Below, in pieces: positions 9,008 to 18,439 of a stretch of DNA of 64,000 bases. The notes beneath the pieces are model-generated. The model was not told where the DNA came from. It saw only the letters and a program-made list of their open reading frames with translations, and did no database searches. The DNA lies in the NCBI GenBank assembly GCA_014378485.1, contig JACMNO010000092.1:1-64000 (forward strand). The letters run 5' to 3'. This DNA is from Bacteroidia bacterium (GTDB lineage: Bacteria; Bacteroidota; Bacteroidia; B-17B0; Aurantibacillaceae). The stretch's first letter is position 1. The number at the start of each line of letters is the position of its first letter. A program made the position numbers and the translations under genes.

Positions 9008-11098
9008 CTAGAGCTTTTTCAAAAGTTTTGTTGCGGGATTAAAAAAATAAAGTTCATTATTTTTAATGCATAAATAAAAGCGCTGATGAATAGGTTGAAT
9101 GGATTCAAATTCTAAATTCAGTAATTGTTTTCCGGAAGCGCCGATTAATCCGGATAAATTATTTTGTTTAACTTTATATAGTCCATTCCCGGCATTTATG
9201 ATCTCAGCGTTTTTAATAGTGTAAATGCTTTTTCCTGTCCTGTCGATCAGCGAAGTATTGACACCTTTTGCGACTACTGCGCAATTATCCTCAAAATCTT
9301 TTGCTTTATCAAATTCAACGGCTGTTACCGCTTTCAATTTACGGTCCACAAAGCCGTATTTATTATTCTTCTGTATGCGGATAATATCATCCTTTGCAAA
9401 AAATAAATTGGTATAGTTTCCAAAGTTAATCGAGTAGCGCCCATTAGCATCCACTAAGGCCACTTCATCATCCCTGATCAGCTTAAAACTTTTGCCATTC
9501 GTATAGTAACTTGCTTCAAAAGATGAATTATAATCGTAATCAACGGACGTTACAAAACATTTCTCTTTTACATTATAAAACCCATAAAGCCTGTTTTTCA
9601 CAACGAGATAAATTTCATCCCTGCAGTGAGTCACGTAATCATATTCTGTGGGCAGTATAACCTGGCCATCAACATCCATTAATCCAAACTGGTTTTTCTT
9701 TTTTACAATGGCTATCGAGTTGCTATCCACGTCTGAGATCCAGTCCCACAGAGCCGGTAACGCCTTGTTGTGAATGTCAACAAGGCCATATTGTGTGGAG
9801 AGATAGTAAGCAAATTTATTTTTAAAATTCCCTAATTTTGTATAGCTAAAAGGAATGATAATTTCTCCTTTGGCATTAATGGCACCATACACATTGTTTA
9901 ATTTGCACACATATAATTGATGAGAGGATTCATTAATGTCCTGGTAGCCTTTCGAAATGATCTGCCCTGAACGGTTGATAAGAAAACAGACACTGTCTTT
10001 TTTCGCAATAGCAATGCCATCCTTATAACTTTCTGCTTCTTCAAAAAAATGATCTGAAATTTTGAGCCCTTCTTTATTGATATAAAAACAGCTATCGTTT
10101 TTACAAACAGAAGCAAATCCTTCATTGAATGGTAAGGCATCATCAAACTGAGGTTGAATGACCCAGTTTCCCAGCGAGTCAATAAAACCGGATTTATCGT
10201 TCAGGTTTTTCACCAGGATAAGTACGTTTTGGGTTAAGGATATCTCTTTAAGAAGGGTTTGATTGTAAGGGTAATCTGGATATTTTTGCAAGAAACCGGT
10301 TAGTTCTTCCTTGCTATATTGTTTAACTGATAAACTATACAATAATTTCCAGGCCGCTTCATTGGTTAAATTGCTGCTGTATATTTTTATAAAATTATAT
10401 AAGCTGTCAGCGGAATGAAATTGTTGTGTAAAGTTAAACAAACTCATTTCTGCTTCAGGAACATGAGGGTTCCGGGAAAATTGTGTAATGAATTGCTGTA
10501 ATTGGTTTTTTGATTTCTGTGGCGTTTTTTCAGTGAACTGAAAGTCATAAAAAAGTGTCTGAGCTTTTGAATAGATCCAGCTCTCAGGATGGTTCAATAA
10601 AAATTGACGAACACTGTCGCTCGAATGATAACTTACCACGTTGTTTAAACGTAACTCATCGCGCCTGAAGTAACTTTCAGAAAGCAGGGAATCAGTTGAG
10701 AAATAAAAATGTTTTAAATAATGATTCAAATCGTTAACCGACCCGGTATTACCATAAGTACCAAAACCTTTATAACTGATTTTTTGTACTAAATCATTTA
10801 TGCTTTGTTTGTTTATATGATATGTTAAAAATGTGACGGTATCTTTAAATTGGTTTTTTGCAACTGCAATGTATTTCGCTGCACTATCTATATTTGAAAA
10901 GGGGTTGTCTGACCTGTAAAATATGGTAGCCAGACCATAGGAAGATTCACAGGGATATTTTTTATGCGCTTTATAGAAAAGTTGTTTTGCTTTAAAATAG
11001 TCATATACTGATAGAGCCTCAAACGCGCCAGAGATCTTATTTCCCCAAAGTTTTGAAACTAAACATATTATAACAACGACAATTATTTTTCTCATCAA
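9008..11098 (-). CDS. WG-repeat-containing protein
   Basis: Signal peptide and repeated WG-type units (SGFIDSLGNWVIQPQFDDALPFNEGFA..., YGLVDIHN..., FGLMDVDGQVILPTEYDYV, YGFVDRKLKAVTAVEFDKA). Confidence 0.8.
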   Translation of the reverse strand: MMRKIIVVVIICLVSKLWGNKISGAFEALSVYDYFKAKQLFYKAHKKYPCESSYGLATIFYRSDNPFSNIDSAAKYIAVAKNQFKDTVTFLTYHINKQSINDLVQKISYKGFGTYGNTGSVNDLNHYLKHFYFSTDSLLSESYFRRDELRLNNVVSYHSSDSVRQFLLNHPESWIYSKAQTLFYDFQFTEKTPQKSKNQLQQFITQFSRNPHVPEAEMSLFNFTQQFHSADSLYNFIKIYSSNLTNEAAWKLLYSLSVKQYSKEELTGFLQKYPDYPYNQTLLKEISLTQNVLILVKNLNDKSGFIDSLGNWVIQPQFDDALPFNEGFASVCKNDSCFYINKEGLKISDHFFEEAESYKDGIAIAKKDSVCFLINRSGQIISKGYQDINESSHQLYVCKLNNVYGAINAKGEIIIPFSYTKLGNFKNKFAYYLSTQYGLVDIHNKALPALWDWISDVDSNSIAIVKKKNQFGLMDVDGQVILPTEYDYVTHCRDEIYLVVKNRLYGFYNVKEKCFVTSVDYDYNSSFEASYYTNGKSFKLIRDDEVALVDANGRYSINFGNYTNLFFAKDDIIRIQKNNKYGFVDRKLKAVTAVEFDKAKDFEDNCAVVAKGVNTSLIDRTGKSIYTIKNAEIINAGNGLYKVKQNNLSGLIGASGKQLLNLEFESIQPIHQRFYLCIKNNELYFFNPATKLLKKL

Positions 11099-11141
11099 TT
11101 CCCCGTAAAATTATAAATTGCGGTCTAAATTAATTGAAAAG

Positions 11142-11333
11142 ATGTTGACAACAGGTAATTTGATTTTTACAGGAGTTTTTATTGTGATTTTTGTAATAGT
11201 TATGCTTTGGTCTTACAAAAAGGACAGTATTAGTGATAAAATTCATTTCAAAGGTGCTTCCAAAATTCTTATGATTACTATAATAGTAATTTTGTTGATG
11301 CTTTTATATGTTAAAATGCGCCATCGCCTTTAA
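11142..11333 (+). CDS. Small membrane protein
   Basis: Two hydrophobic segments (LIFTGVFIVIFVIVMLW, ILMITIIVILLMLLYV). The ORF track starts at TTG 11118; ATG at 11142 is more plausible. Confidence 0.5.
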   Translation: MLTTGNLIFTGVFIVIFVIVMLWSYKKDSISDKIHFKGASKILMITIIVILLMLLYVKMRHRL

Positions 11334-11392
11334 ATTATCGTGTTTTTTTTCTATTTTTACATTATTCAGTTCGCTACCAAATTAATTTTATA

Positions 11393-12181
11393 ATGAAAAA
11401 TTTATTTTTTATATTTTCTTTTGTTATTCTGTCGTTCAATTTAAAGAGCAGTGTTCTTATTGTTGAAGGTAAATTTCAAAATAAGAATATTTTTATACAA
11501 AATGCATTTGGGGCAAATGGTGTTGGTTTTTGTGCTACAGAAATTAAAGTAAATGGTGTGATCACAACAGATGAAGTTAATTCCTCCTCTTTTGAAATTG
11601 ATCTGACAGCAATGAACATTAAGCCAGGACAGAAAGTCGTTATTGAGATCAGTCATAAAAGTGATTGCGTACCGGTTGTTTTAAACCCTGAAGTTTTAAA
11701 GCCCCGTCCCACGTTTGAAGTGTTAAGCATGAATATTAATTCATCCGGTATTTTAAAATGGACAGCCAAAAATGAAAGTGGTCCATTGCCTTATGTTGTT
11801 GAACAATTTAAATGGAACAAATGGGTGTATGTTGGAGAAGTTCAGGGATTAGGCAGTCCGGATAATCACGATTATTCTTTCCGGATAGCAACTCATAGCG
11901 GAGAAAATAAATTCAGGGTAAAGCAGGTTGGATTAGGCTCCACTCCTAAAGTATCTTCTGCAGTTATTATTAATTCGGGTACGGATAAGCCTTCTTTTAT
12001 GATCACAAAAAACAATAAAGCAATTCAGTATACAACAGAAACTGCATTTGAGGTATATGATGCGTTTGGAACTGTTGTCGAAAAAGGATTCGGTAAAGAA
12101 ACCACTATTGATAACCTTGAGAAAGGTAAATATTATTTGTGTTACGATAACCAGGTAGCAGAGTTTGAAAAGAAGAAATAA
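11393..12181 (+). CDS. Hypothetical secreted protein
   Basis: Signal peptide MKNLFFIFSFVILSFNLKSS; followed by a terminator hairpin. Confidence 0.65.
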   Translation: MKNLFFIFSFVILSFNLKSSVLIVEGKFQNKNIFIQNAFGANGVGFCATEIKVNGVITTDEVNSSSFEIDLTAMNIKPGQKVVIEISHKSDCVPVVLNPEVLKPRPTFEVLSMNINSSGILKWTAKNESGPLPYVVEQFKWNKWVYVGEVQGLGSPDNHDYSFRIATHSGENKFRVKQVGLGSTPKVSSAVIINSGTDKPSFMITKNNKAIQYTTETAFEVYDAFGTVVEKGFGKETTIDNLEKGKYYLCYDNQVAEFEKKK

Positions 12182-12207
12182 ATCTAATTACTTCAATTAT
12201 TATAGAT

Positions 12208-12237
12208 AGGCTGTCTCAAAAGGACAGCCTTTATTTT
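12208..12237 (+). terminator. Rho-independent terminator
   Basis: aggctgtc-tcaaaag-gacagcct followed by ttattttt, downstream of the 11393-12181 gene. Confidence 0.85.
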
Positions 12238-12287
12238 TATAAAATCACTCATAGAAAGCAGTAATCTATGGGACTATGTGTTAAAAC

Positions 12288-13343
12288 CTAAAATCTCAAA
12301 CCCATTCCAAATTCCAGCCAGTTATGAAACAACCTGATTCTAGATTCTTTGATTGGTATGGTATTGAATTCAGTCTGATAAATGAAATTAAAGAAAAAAT
12401 GATTCCCGTTATAGCCAAACTGTGCTTTGCCGCTGGCATATGTGGGAAAATTGATCCAAAATCTTTTTCTGTCTGTTTGCTCATAACTTTGGAACTGAAA
12501 ACCTGAACCCGCCATAATAACTGGGGTTATATGAAATTTTTTAATTACAAACTGGTATCCAAAGCCTAAAGAAATGATTGTGCTCGTAAAATTTCCGTAA
12601 CTTAATTTATCAAGGTTAGGATATAAATGACCCTGTGTTGGTGGAACAAAACTGGTGTCGGTTTCTATGCGCTGATAACGTTCAGAAATTCCCATAAGGA
12701 AAGATCCGGCACTTTTCTTTTGCCTTTCTCCCTGCGAAAAAGCAGCGTTCATTGAGAAGTTTTTGTTAAAATTGAAACCTAAGTTCAAACCTACTTCGAG
12801 GATTCTTAATCCCGGAGATTTTGGATAGCCAAGTGAGTCTTGGTTCCAATCAGGATAATAAGGTTGATAATTTGACAGATAAAAACCTTTATAATCTCTG
12901 TAAAATAGACCCCAGTTAACTATACGACCCTGAATATTAATATTAATATTTCTGAATTTAGTTTCGCCATATTTTTGTTTGAGTGCTTCGCTTGCCGGCA
13001 ATTGAATGGCGGCGGAGACATACACCTTTTTAATCTTCAATGACAGTCCAACAACACCGGGCATGGCAGGTCTATAAGAGAATTTATCGCCTTTGCCAAA
13101 CATCCGGTTACTAACATTGATAGAAACAATGGGATATACAAAACGTGGGCGGATTAAAAAATTCTTTGGAAAGGCCTCAATATTTTCCGGAAGCTCCTTT
13201 ACTTTTTTTGCTTTCTTTTCTTCTTTAGTCGGCACGCCTTGGCGTGACTCTTTATTTTGCTTATCCTGCGCAAAGAGCGAAGAATTCATTAATAAAATGA
13301 ATAAAATGATAAACTGTTTTAATCTTAATGACATGATATGCAA
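12288..13343 (-). CDS. Hypothetical outer-membrane/beta-barrel-like protein
   Basis: Signal peptide LKQFIILFILLMNSSLFAQ; alternating aromatic strands; C-terminal FGMGLRF. Confidence 0.6.
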   Translation of the reverse strand: MHIMSLRLKQFIILFILLMNSSLFAQDKQNKESRQGVPTKEEKKAKKVKELPENIEAFPKNFLIRPRFVYPIVSINVSNRMFGKGDKFSYRPAMPGVVGLSLKIKKVYVSAAIQLPASEALKQKYGETKFRNININIQGRIVNWGLFYRDYKGFYLSNYQPYYPDWNQDSLGYPKSPGLRILEVGLNLGFNFNKNFSMNAAFSQGERQKKSAGSFLMGISERYQRIETDTSFVPPTQGHLYPNLDKLSYGNFTSTIISLGFGYQFVIKKFHITPVIMAGSGFQFQSYEQTDRKRFWINFPTYASGKAQFGYNGNHFFFNFIYQTEFNTIPIKESRIRLFHNWLEFGMGLRF

Positions 13344-13414
13344 ACTTAAAAAAAGAATTAGAAAGCTAAAGATGGTTTTTACAAGTATTATTTATTTATT
13401 TTTACCAATCCGTA

Positions 13415-14623
13415 ATGATTGAACCTCAGGAACAAAAAGAATATGTAAAGCAGAAATTCAAACAACTTAAGTGTTGTGTGCTCATTCCTACTTACAATAA
13501 CGCAAAAACGATAGAAGCAGTCATCCAAACTGTGATTGAATATTGCGATAACATTATTGTTGTAAATGATGGTTGCACCGATCACACCGCAGAAATATTA
13601 GTGAAATATCCTAAGCTTACAGTCGTTACTCATACGGTTAATAAAGGGAAAGGATTGGGTTTGAGAAACGGTTTTTCAAAAGCTAATGAGGCAGGGTTTG
13701 ATTATGCGATCAGCATTGACAGTGATGGACAACATTATCCAAAAGATTTTATTTTATTTTTAGATAAAATAGAAAAGGAGCCCGGAAGTCTTATTATTGG
13801 CGCAAGAAACATGACAGTTGAAAATGTGCCGAACAAAAGTACATTCGGAAATAAGTTCAGTAATTTTTGGTTTTGGGCAGAAACGGGAATTACTTTACCC
13901 GATACACAAAGTGGGTATCGCTTGTATCCTGTTCAGCGTTTAAAAAAGATTTGGTTGTTTACCACTAAGTTTGAATTGGAAATTGAGGTGATAGTGAAAG
14001 CAGCATGGAGAGGAATTCCCATTCTTTCTGTTCCTGTTAGTGTTTATTATGCTCCGCCCGGAGAGCGTGTTTCGCATTTTATCCCAAGTAGAGACAGTAC
14101 ACGCATCAGTTTTTTAAATACGTATTTAGTGGTTTTGGCTGCATTATTTTGGCGTCCGGTAATGCTGGTTCGAAAAATGAACCTGAAGAACTTTAAGAGA
14201 GTGTGGAAAGAAGAAGTTGTGGCTGCTCATGAGAGCGCACAGAAAAAAGCACTATCAGTAGGCGTTGGTTTATTTTTTGGAATTGTTCCTATCTGGGGGT
14301 TTCAATTTGCCTTAGCAATTTTTTCAGCCGTGTTTTTTAAATTAAATAAAATCATTGTCGGATTAACGGCTCAGATCTCTGTTCCCCCTATGATTCCTTT
14401 TGTGCTCTATGCTAGTGTAAAAACTGGGGAATGTGTACTGGGACAAAATGTAAACCTGGATTTGGATAAAATCCTGACCATAGAAACACTAAAAAATTTA
14501 TATGTGTATTATGTAGGTGCAACCGTTTTATCATTGGTGGCGGGCGTTGCAGGGTTTTTAGTTACCTGGGTATTATTAAAACTATTTGGTTATAAAGCCA
14601 CTATTAAAAAATCAAATGACTGA
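13415..14623 (+). CDS. Family 2 glycosyltransferase with C-terminal DUF2062-like membrane domain
   Basis: VLIPTYNNAKTIEAVI...IIVVNDGCTDHTAE...ISIDSDGQHYPKD; C-terminal ALSVGVGLFFGIVPIWGFQFALA typical of DUF2062. Confidence 0.88.
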   Translation: MIEPQEQKEYVKQKFKQLKCCVLIPTYNNAKTIEAVIQTVIEYCDNIIVVNDGCTDHTAEILVKYPKLTVVTHTVNKGKGLGLRNGFSKANEAGFDYAISIDSDGQHYPKDFILFLDKIEKEPGSLIIGARNMTVENVPNKSTFGNKFSNFWFWAETGITLPDTQSGYRLYPVQRLKKIWLFTTKFELEIEVIVKAAWRGIPILSVPVSVYYAPPGERVSHFIPSRDSTRISFLNTYLVVLAALFWRPVMLVRKMNLKNFKRVWKEEVVAAHESAQKKALSVGVGLFFGIVPIWGFQFALAIFSAVFFKLNKIIVGLTAQISVPPMIPFVLYASVKTGECVLGQNVNLDLDKILTIETLKNLYVYYVGATVLSLVAGVAGFLVTWVLLKLFGYKATIKKSND

Positions 14624-15236
14624 TCGTTATTTTATTATCAATAAGCCTTACAAAATGGTTTCACAATTTGTAAGTCCTGATAAAGTAAATTTATTGGGCG
14701 ATCTGGATTTTGAATTCCCGGAAGGAACGCATGCCATTGGAAGGCTTGATAATAACTCGGAAGGCTTGTTACTTTTAACAACAAATAAACGTGTTACTAA
14801 ATTATTATTTGAAAGCGAAACTCCACACAAACGCACCTATCTTGTGCAGGTTGAAAAAGTAGTGAATGAAGAACGCCTTCGTCAATTGCAAACAGGAATA
14901 ACAATCAGGGTAAAGGGTGGTGGTTATTATACTACAACGCCTTGCGAAGTAGAGATCGTTGAAAAACCAAAGGATCTGCCAAAGCGTGGACATGAATTTC
15001 GTGAAGACCTGCCGCACTCGTGGCTCTTAATTACATTAACCGAAGGAAAATATCACCAGATCCGTAAAATGGTTTCATCGGTGTATCATCATTGTAAAAG
15101 ACTGATCCGGGTATCGATCGAAGATTTAGAATTAGAAGACCTTCAGCCCGGTTGTGTCAGAGAAATTGAAGAAGAAGATTTTTTTAGAAAACTGAAGATT
15201 GATTACAAGGCTGACTTGTTAGAAAGCAATGATTAA
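14616..15236 (+). CDS. RsuA/RluE-family pseudouridine synthase
   Basis: YFIINKPYKMVSQF, AIGRLDNNSEGLLLLTTN, RTYLVQVE, LTEGKYHQIRKMVSSVYHHCKRLIRVSI. ATG at 14616 overlaps the upstream gene by 8 bp. Confidence 0.9.
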   Translation: MTDRYFIINKPYKMVSQFVSPDKVNLLGDLDFEFPEGTHAIGRLDNNSEGLLLLTTNKRVTKLLFESETPHKRTYLVQVEKVVNEERLRQLQTGITIRVKGGGYYTTTPCEVEIVEKPKDLPKRGHEFREDLPHSWLLITLTEGKYHQIRKMVSSVYHHCKRLIRVSIEDLELEDLQPGCVREIEEEDFFRKLKIDYKADLLESND

Positions 15237-15790
15237 TTATTCTGTGTCAAAAACTTATTCAGTGTAACAATAATCTTATTTGCTTCATCATCATTTAGCT
15301 GCATCCCAAACTTAATCAGCTTCGATTGACATATAAATTCAATACGTTCACCACCCTTTACCCAAAATGTCTGGCTGAAGGTGTCGGCGATACTTCCCGT
15401 AGTTAAAGAAATGATACTAAAGCCGGAGAGCAGGTTAATATCAAATTCTTTTATTTTGCCACGCCCGTTAACATCTTGCTGATACAGGATCTTACCTTTT
15501 TTGATCCATAGTTTTTCTTTTCCGAAGCGTTTCCACATATATACGCGGATGATCTTAAATTCGAAATAAGCCCAGAAACCCAGCCACACAATGATCATCA
15601 ACTTTGCATTATCATTGGTAAGCTTAAAATAATTGGCCAGTATAATTATCCCGCTTACCGACCAGGCCATGAGCCATAGAAACATCAGGTTCACTTTCTT
15701 TTTATTATCGGTTGGTAATATTACTAAACTAAATATTTTGTCTTTGATCAAAACCGAAGAGCGTTTTCCTATGACCTGAATGTTTTCCAT
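15233..15790 (-). CDS. Hypothetical membrane protein, two TMs
   Basis: Hydrophobic pair LMFLWLMAWSVSGIIILANYF / LMIIVWLGFWAYFEF; no recognised motif. Confidence 0.55.
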   Translation of the reverse strand: MENIQVIGKRSSVLIKDKIFSLVILPTDNKKKVNLMFLWLMAWSVSGIIILANYFKLTNDNAKLMIIVWLGFWAYFEFKIIRVYMWKRFGKEKLWIKKGKILYQQDVNGRGKIKEFDINLLSGFSIISLTTGSIADTFSQTFWVKGGERIEFICQSKLIKFGMQLNDDEANKIIVTLNKFLTQNN

Positions 15791-15954
15791 TATTTTTCAG
15801 TACTTTTTTTTAACACTTAAAAACATAGCATTTCTATTTTTATAGAATTTATTATAGAAGTTGCGCTATTTAACAATACTACTATGTACTTAGCAATGTT
15901 ACCTAAATTAATCTGCGGCTTTTATTATTCTATGCGTCTATGTGGTTTGTGTTT

Positions 15955-16662
15955 TTATAATTTAACCAAGTATTTTCCTTCCATGACTGGTATGACAGGA
16001 CATTGATTAGGGGTTAAGCAATAGCGGATATCACGCTCAAGATCTAATTTTGCTAAACGGTTCCTATGCGAAGAATTTGACAAAAAGCCATATAGGTCAT
16101 CTTTAGCAAGCACGTATAAATGATTAGAGGCGATTGCAGAATCACAAGTGATTTCAAAACCTGATTCTGTAGTTAGTTTGTGAACGATTGCGCCTGCAAA
16201 TATAGTATCTTCTAAATTGAATTTATTTTTCCAACCGGCACACACTAAAATAACTTCTTTCTTTTGTTCCGCCAGATATTCGCATAACACATCGAGGTTT
16301 AAAAAACTGCCAACTAAAATTTTTGATGCATGGCGGCTCGCCTCTATAGCTTGTGTACCATTTGTTGTTGAAATAGCGATAGTTTTTCCTTTCACTTTAC
16401 TGTTCATATATCCAAAAGGACTATTCCCCAATTCAAAGCCTTCCATCATTTCACCGTTACGCTCAGCAGCAGCTAGGTAACCGTTACGCTGATATTCCAA
16501 TGCTTCTTCAACGGTAGCAACGGGAATCATTTTACTCACACCATGGTAAAAAGCGGTAACAATCGCTGAAGTTGCCCTGAAAACATCAATCACAACAACG
16601 ATTGCATCCGGTTTGTGAAACAGGTTATAGGCTTGTGGTGTATAGCAAACTTCTATGTTCAT
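15955..16662 (-). CDS. comB: 2-phosphosulfolactate phosphatase (ComB family)
   Basis: VVVIDVFRATSAIVTAFYHG, GNSPFGY, TTNGTQAIEAS, VCAGWKNKFNLEDTIFAGAIV match the ComB family. Confidence 0.85.
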   Translation of the reverse strand: MNIEVCYTPQAYNLFHKPDAIVVVIDVFRATSAIVTAFYHGVSKMIPVATVEEALEYQRNGYLAAAERNGEMMEGFELGNSPFGYMNSKVKGKTIAISTTNGTQAIEASRHASKILVGSFLNLDVLCEYLAEQKKEVILVCAGWKNKFNLEDTIFAGAIVHKLTTESGFEITCDSAIASNHLYVLAKDDLYGFLSNSSHRNRLAKLDLERDIRYCLTPNQCPVIPVMEGKYLVKL

Positions 16663-16699
16663 GTAATTATTTTTTTGTCAGTCTGAGCGGAGTCGAAGA

Positions 16700-17782
16700 C
16701 TATTTTTTAAGAAAAGGTATTTTACAAACTTTTGCTTTTATGGCTTTGTCGCGGATCATTACAAAAATCTCTGTATCCGATTTTGCAAATTCTTTATTTA
16801 CGTAACCCATTCCAATTGCTTTATTTAAAGTGGGCGATTGTGTTCCGGAAGACACTTTTCCAATAATGTTTCCATTGGCATCGGCAATTTGGTAATCATG
16901 ACGTGGAATCCCACGATCGATCATTTCAAAACCCACTAATTTTTTAGTAACGCCTTCTGTCTTTTGTTTTTCTATAGCAGCGCGGTTCGTAAAGTCTTTT
17001 GTGAATTTGGTGATCCAGCCGAGGCCTGCTTCAATCGGAGAAGTTGTATCATCAATGTCGTTTCCATATAAACAGAAGCCCATTTCTAAACGCAGAGTAT
17101 CACGAGCACCTAAACCAATAGGTTTGATACCAAATTCTTTGCCTGCTTCAAAAATGGAATCCCATATTTTTTCGGCATTTTCATTTTTAAAGTAAAGTTC
17201 AAAGCCTCCTGCACCTGTATATCCCGTGTTTGAGATCACTACATTATCTATGCCGCTAAATTTCCCTTTGGCAAAAGAGTAGTAGGGGATATCAGCCAGT
17301 TTCACATCTGTTAACTTCTGCAAGGTTTCTATTGCTTTAGGGCCTTGAATGGCTAATAATGATGTTTCTTCAGAAATGTTTTTCATGTCAACTCCATCGC
17401 TATTATGTTTGCTGATCCAGTTCCAGTCTTTTTCAATGTTGGAAGCATTCACTACTAACATATAGGTTTTTTCATTTATACGATATACGATCAGATCATC
17501 CACAATTCCTCCGTCATTATTTGGCAAACAGGAGTACTGCGCTTTTCCATCTGTTAATACTGAAGCATCATTGCTGGTTACTTTTTGAATCAGGTCAAGG
17601 GCTTTGTCTCCTTTTAAAATAAACTCACCCATGTGGCTAACATCAAATACACCAACAGAATTGCGCACAGTTGCATGTTCATCATTTAATCCACTGTAAG
17701 AAACGGGCATGTTATATCCTGCAAAAGGAACCATTTTGGCGCCTAAAGAAATATGTTTTTGTGATAATGCGGTGTTTTTCAT
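16700..17782 (-). CDS. gcvT: Glycine cleavage system aminomethyltransferase (T protein)
   Basis: [71 protein letters not shown]. Confidence 0.97.
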   Translation of the reverse strand: MKNTALSQKHISLGAKMVPFAGYNMPVSYSGLNDEHATVRNSVGVFDVSHMGEFILKGDKALDLIQKVTSNDASVLTDGKAQYSCLPNNDGGIVDDLIVYRINEKTYMLVVNASNIEKDWNWISKHNSDGVDMKNISEETSLLAIQGPKAIETLQKLTDVKLADIPYYSFAKGKFSGIDNVVISNTGYTGAGGFELYFKNENAEKIWDSIFEAGKEFGIKPIGLGARDTLRLEMGFCLYGNDIDDTTSPIEAGLGWITKFTKDFTNRAAIEKQKTEGVTKKLVGFEMIDRGIPRHDYQIADANGNIIGKVSSGTQSPTLNKAIGMGYVNKEFAKSDTEIFVMIRDKAIKAKVCKIPFLKK

Positions 17783-17813
17783 ATATATAAATTGGTTACG
17801 AATGTATGTATTA

Positions 17814-18290
17814 TTATGTATTATTTTGACGTTTAATTTTTTCTAATTCTTCAACATCCAACTGATCTTTCAACCGGTTAGCAGCTTTTTTTGATTCAAT
17901 TAACTGGTTAATATGAAAGAAGCGGATAGATGTGTTTTTGATAACAGCTTCGTTACTGACCAGATAACAATCATCAAATTTTTCTTGCCCAAAACCTTTC
18001 AGATTTGTCATAATATCTAGTTCAAAACCTGAAGGTAAATTAATAGAAGACCAACCGGGAACGAAATCTATGTTTTGTAAATCAGGAATTGAATCAAGGC
18101 CTATTTCTTGTAGCGATTTTTGTAATGCCTTCCGGTTTTCTTTTGAATCTTTGATCCAGATATCGATATCATTAGTTAGCCTGTTATATCCGTTTAATAT
18201 TGAAGCAAATCCTCCTACCATGATATACTTTAAATTATGTTTTTGGAAAGCGCGCCACAAATTAAGAAGTTCATCATCCTCAATATCCAT
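17814..18290 (-). CDS. Nucleotidyltransferase-fold protein (DUF6036/AbiEii-like)
   Basis: [31 protein letters not shown] is the GG...[ST]xDID NTase signature. Confidence 0.7.
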   Translation of the reverse strand: MDIEDDELLNLWRAFQKHNLKYIMVGGFASILNGYNRLTNDIDIWIKDSKENRKALQKSLQEIGLDSIPDLQNIDFVPGWSSINLPSGFELDIMTNLKGFGQEKFDDCYLVSNEAVIKNTSIRFFHINQLIESKKAANRLKDQLDVEELEKIKRQNNT

Positions 18291-18292
18291 GA

Positions 18293-18427
18293 TTATTTTT
18301 GATTAGTATGCGTAATGATTTTCGCCTTCGATAGCATTTTTGAAATCCTGAACAAACGGATAAAATCCTTATACCGTTTTACATAAACATCATTTGGCGT
18401 TGTATCTTTTTTTGTGAAAGAATCCAT
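18293..18427 (-). CDS. Putative 44-aa ORF upstream of the NTase gene
   Basis: MDSFTKKDTTPNDVYVKRYKDFIRLFRISKMLSKAKIITHTNQK*; stop lies 2 nt before the NTase start (TAATCATG). Below the ORF-track cutoff. Confidence 0.4.
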   Translation of the reverse strand: MDSFTKKDTTPNDVYVKRYKDFIRLFRISKMLSKAKIITHTNQK

Positions 18428-18439
18428 GATATAAATCTA

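Noticed and set aside
15905-15956. ctgcggcttttattattctatgcgtctatgtggtttgtg between two minus-strand genes
   Set aside because: Resembles a common Bacteroidota intergenic repeat fragment; no clear inverted ends seen.
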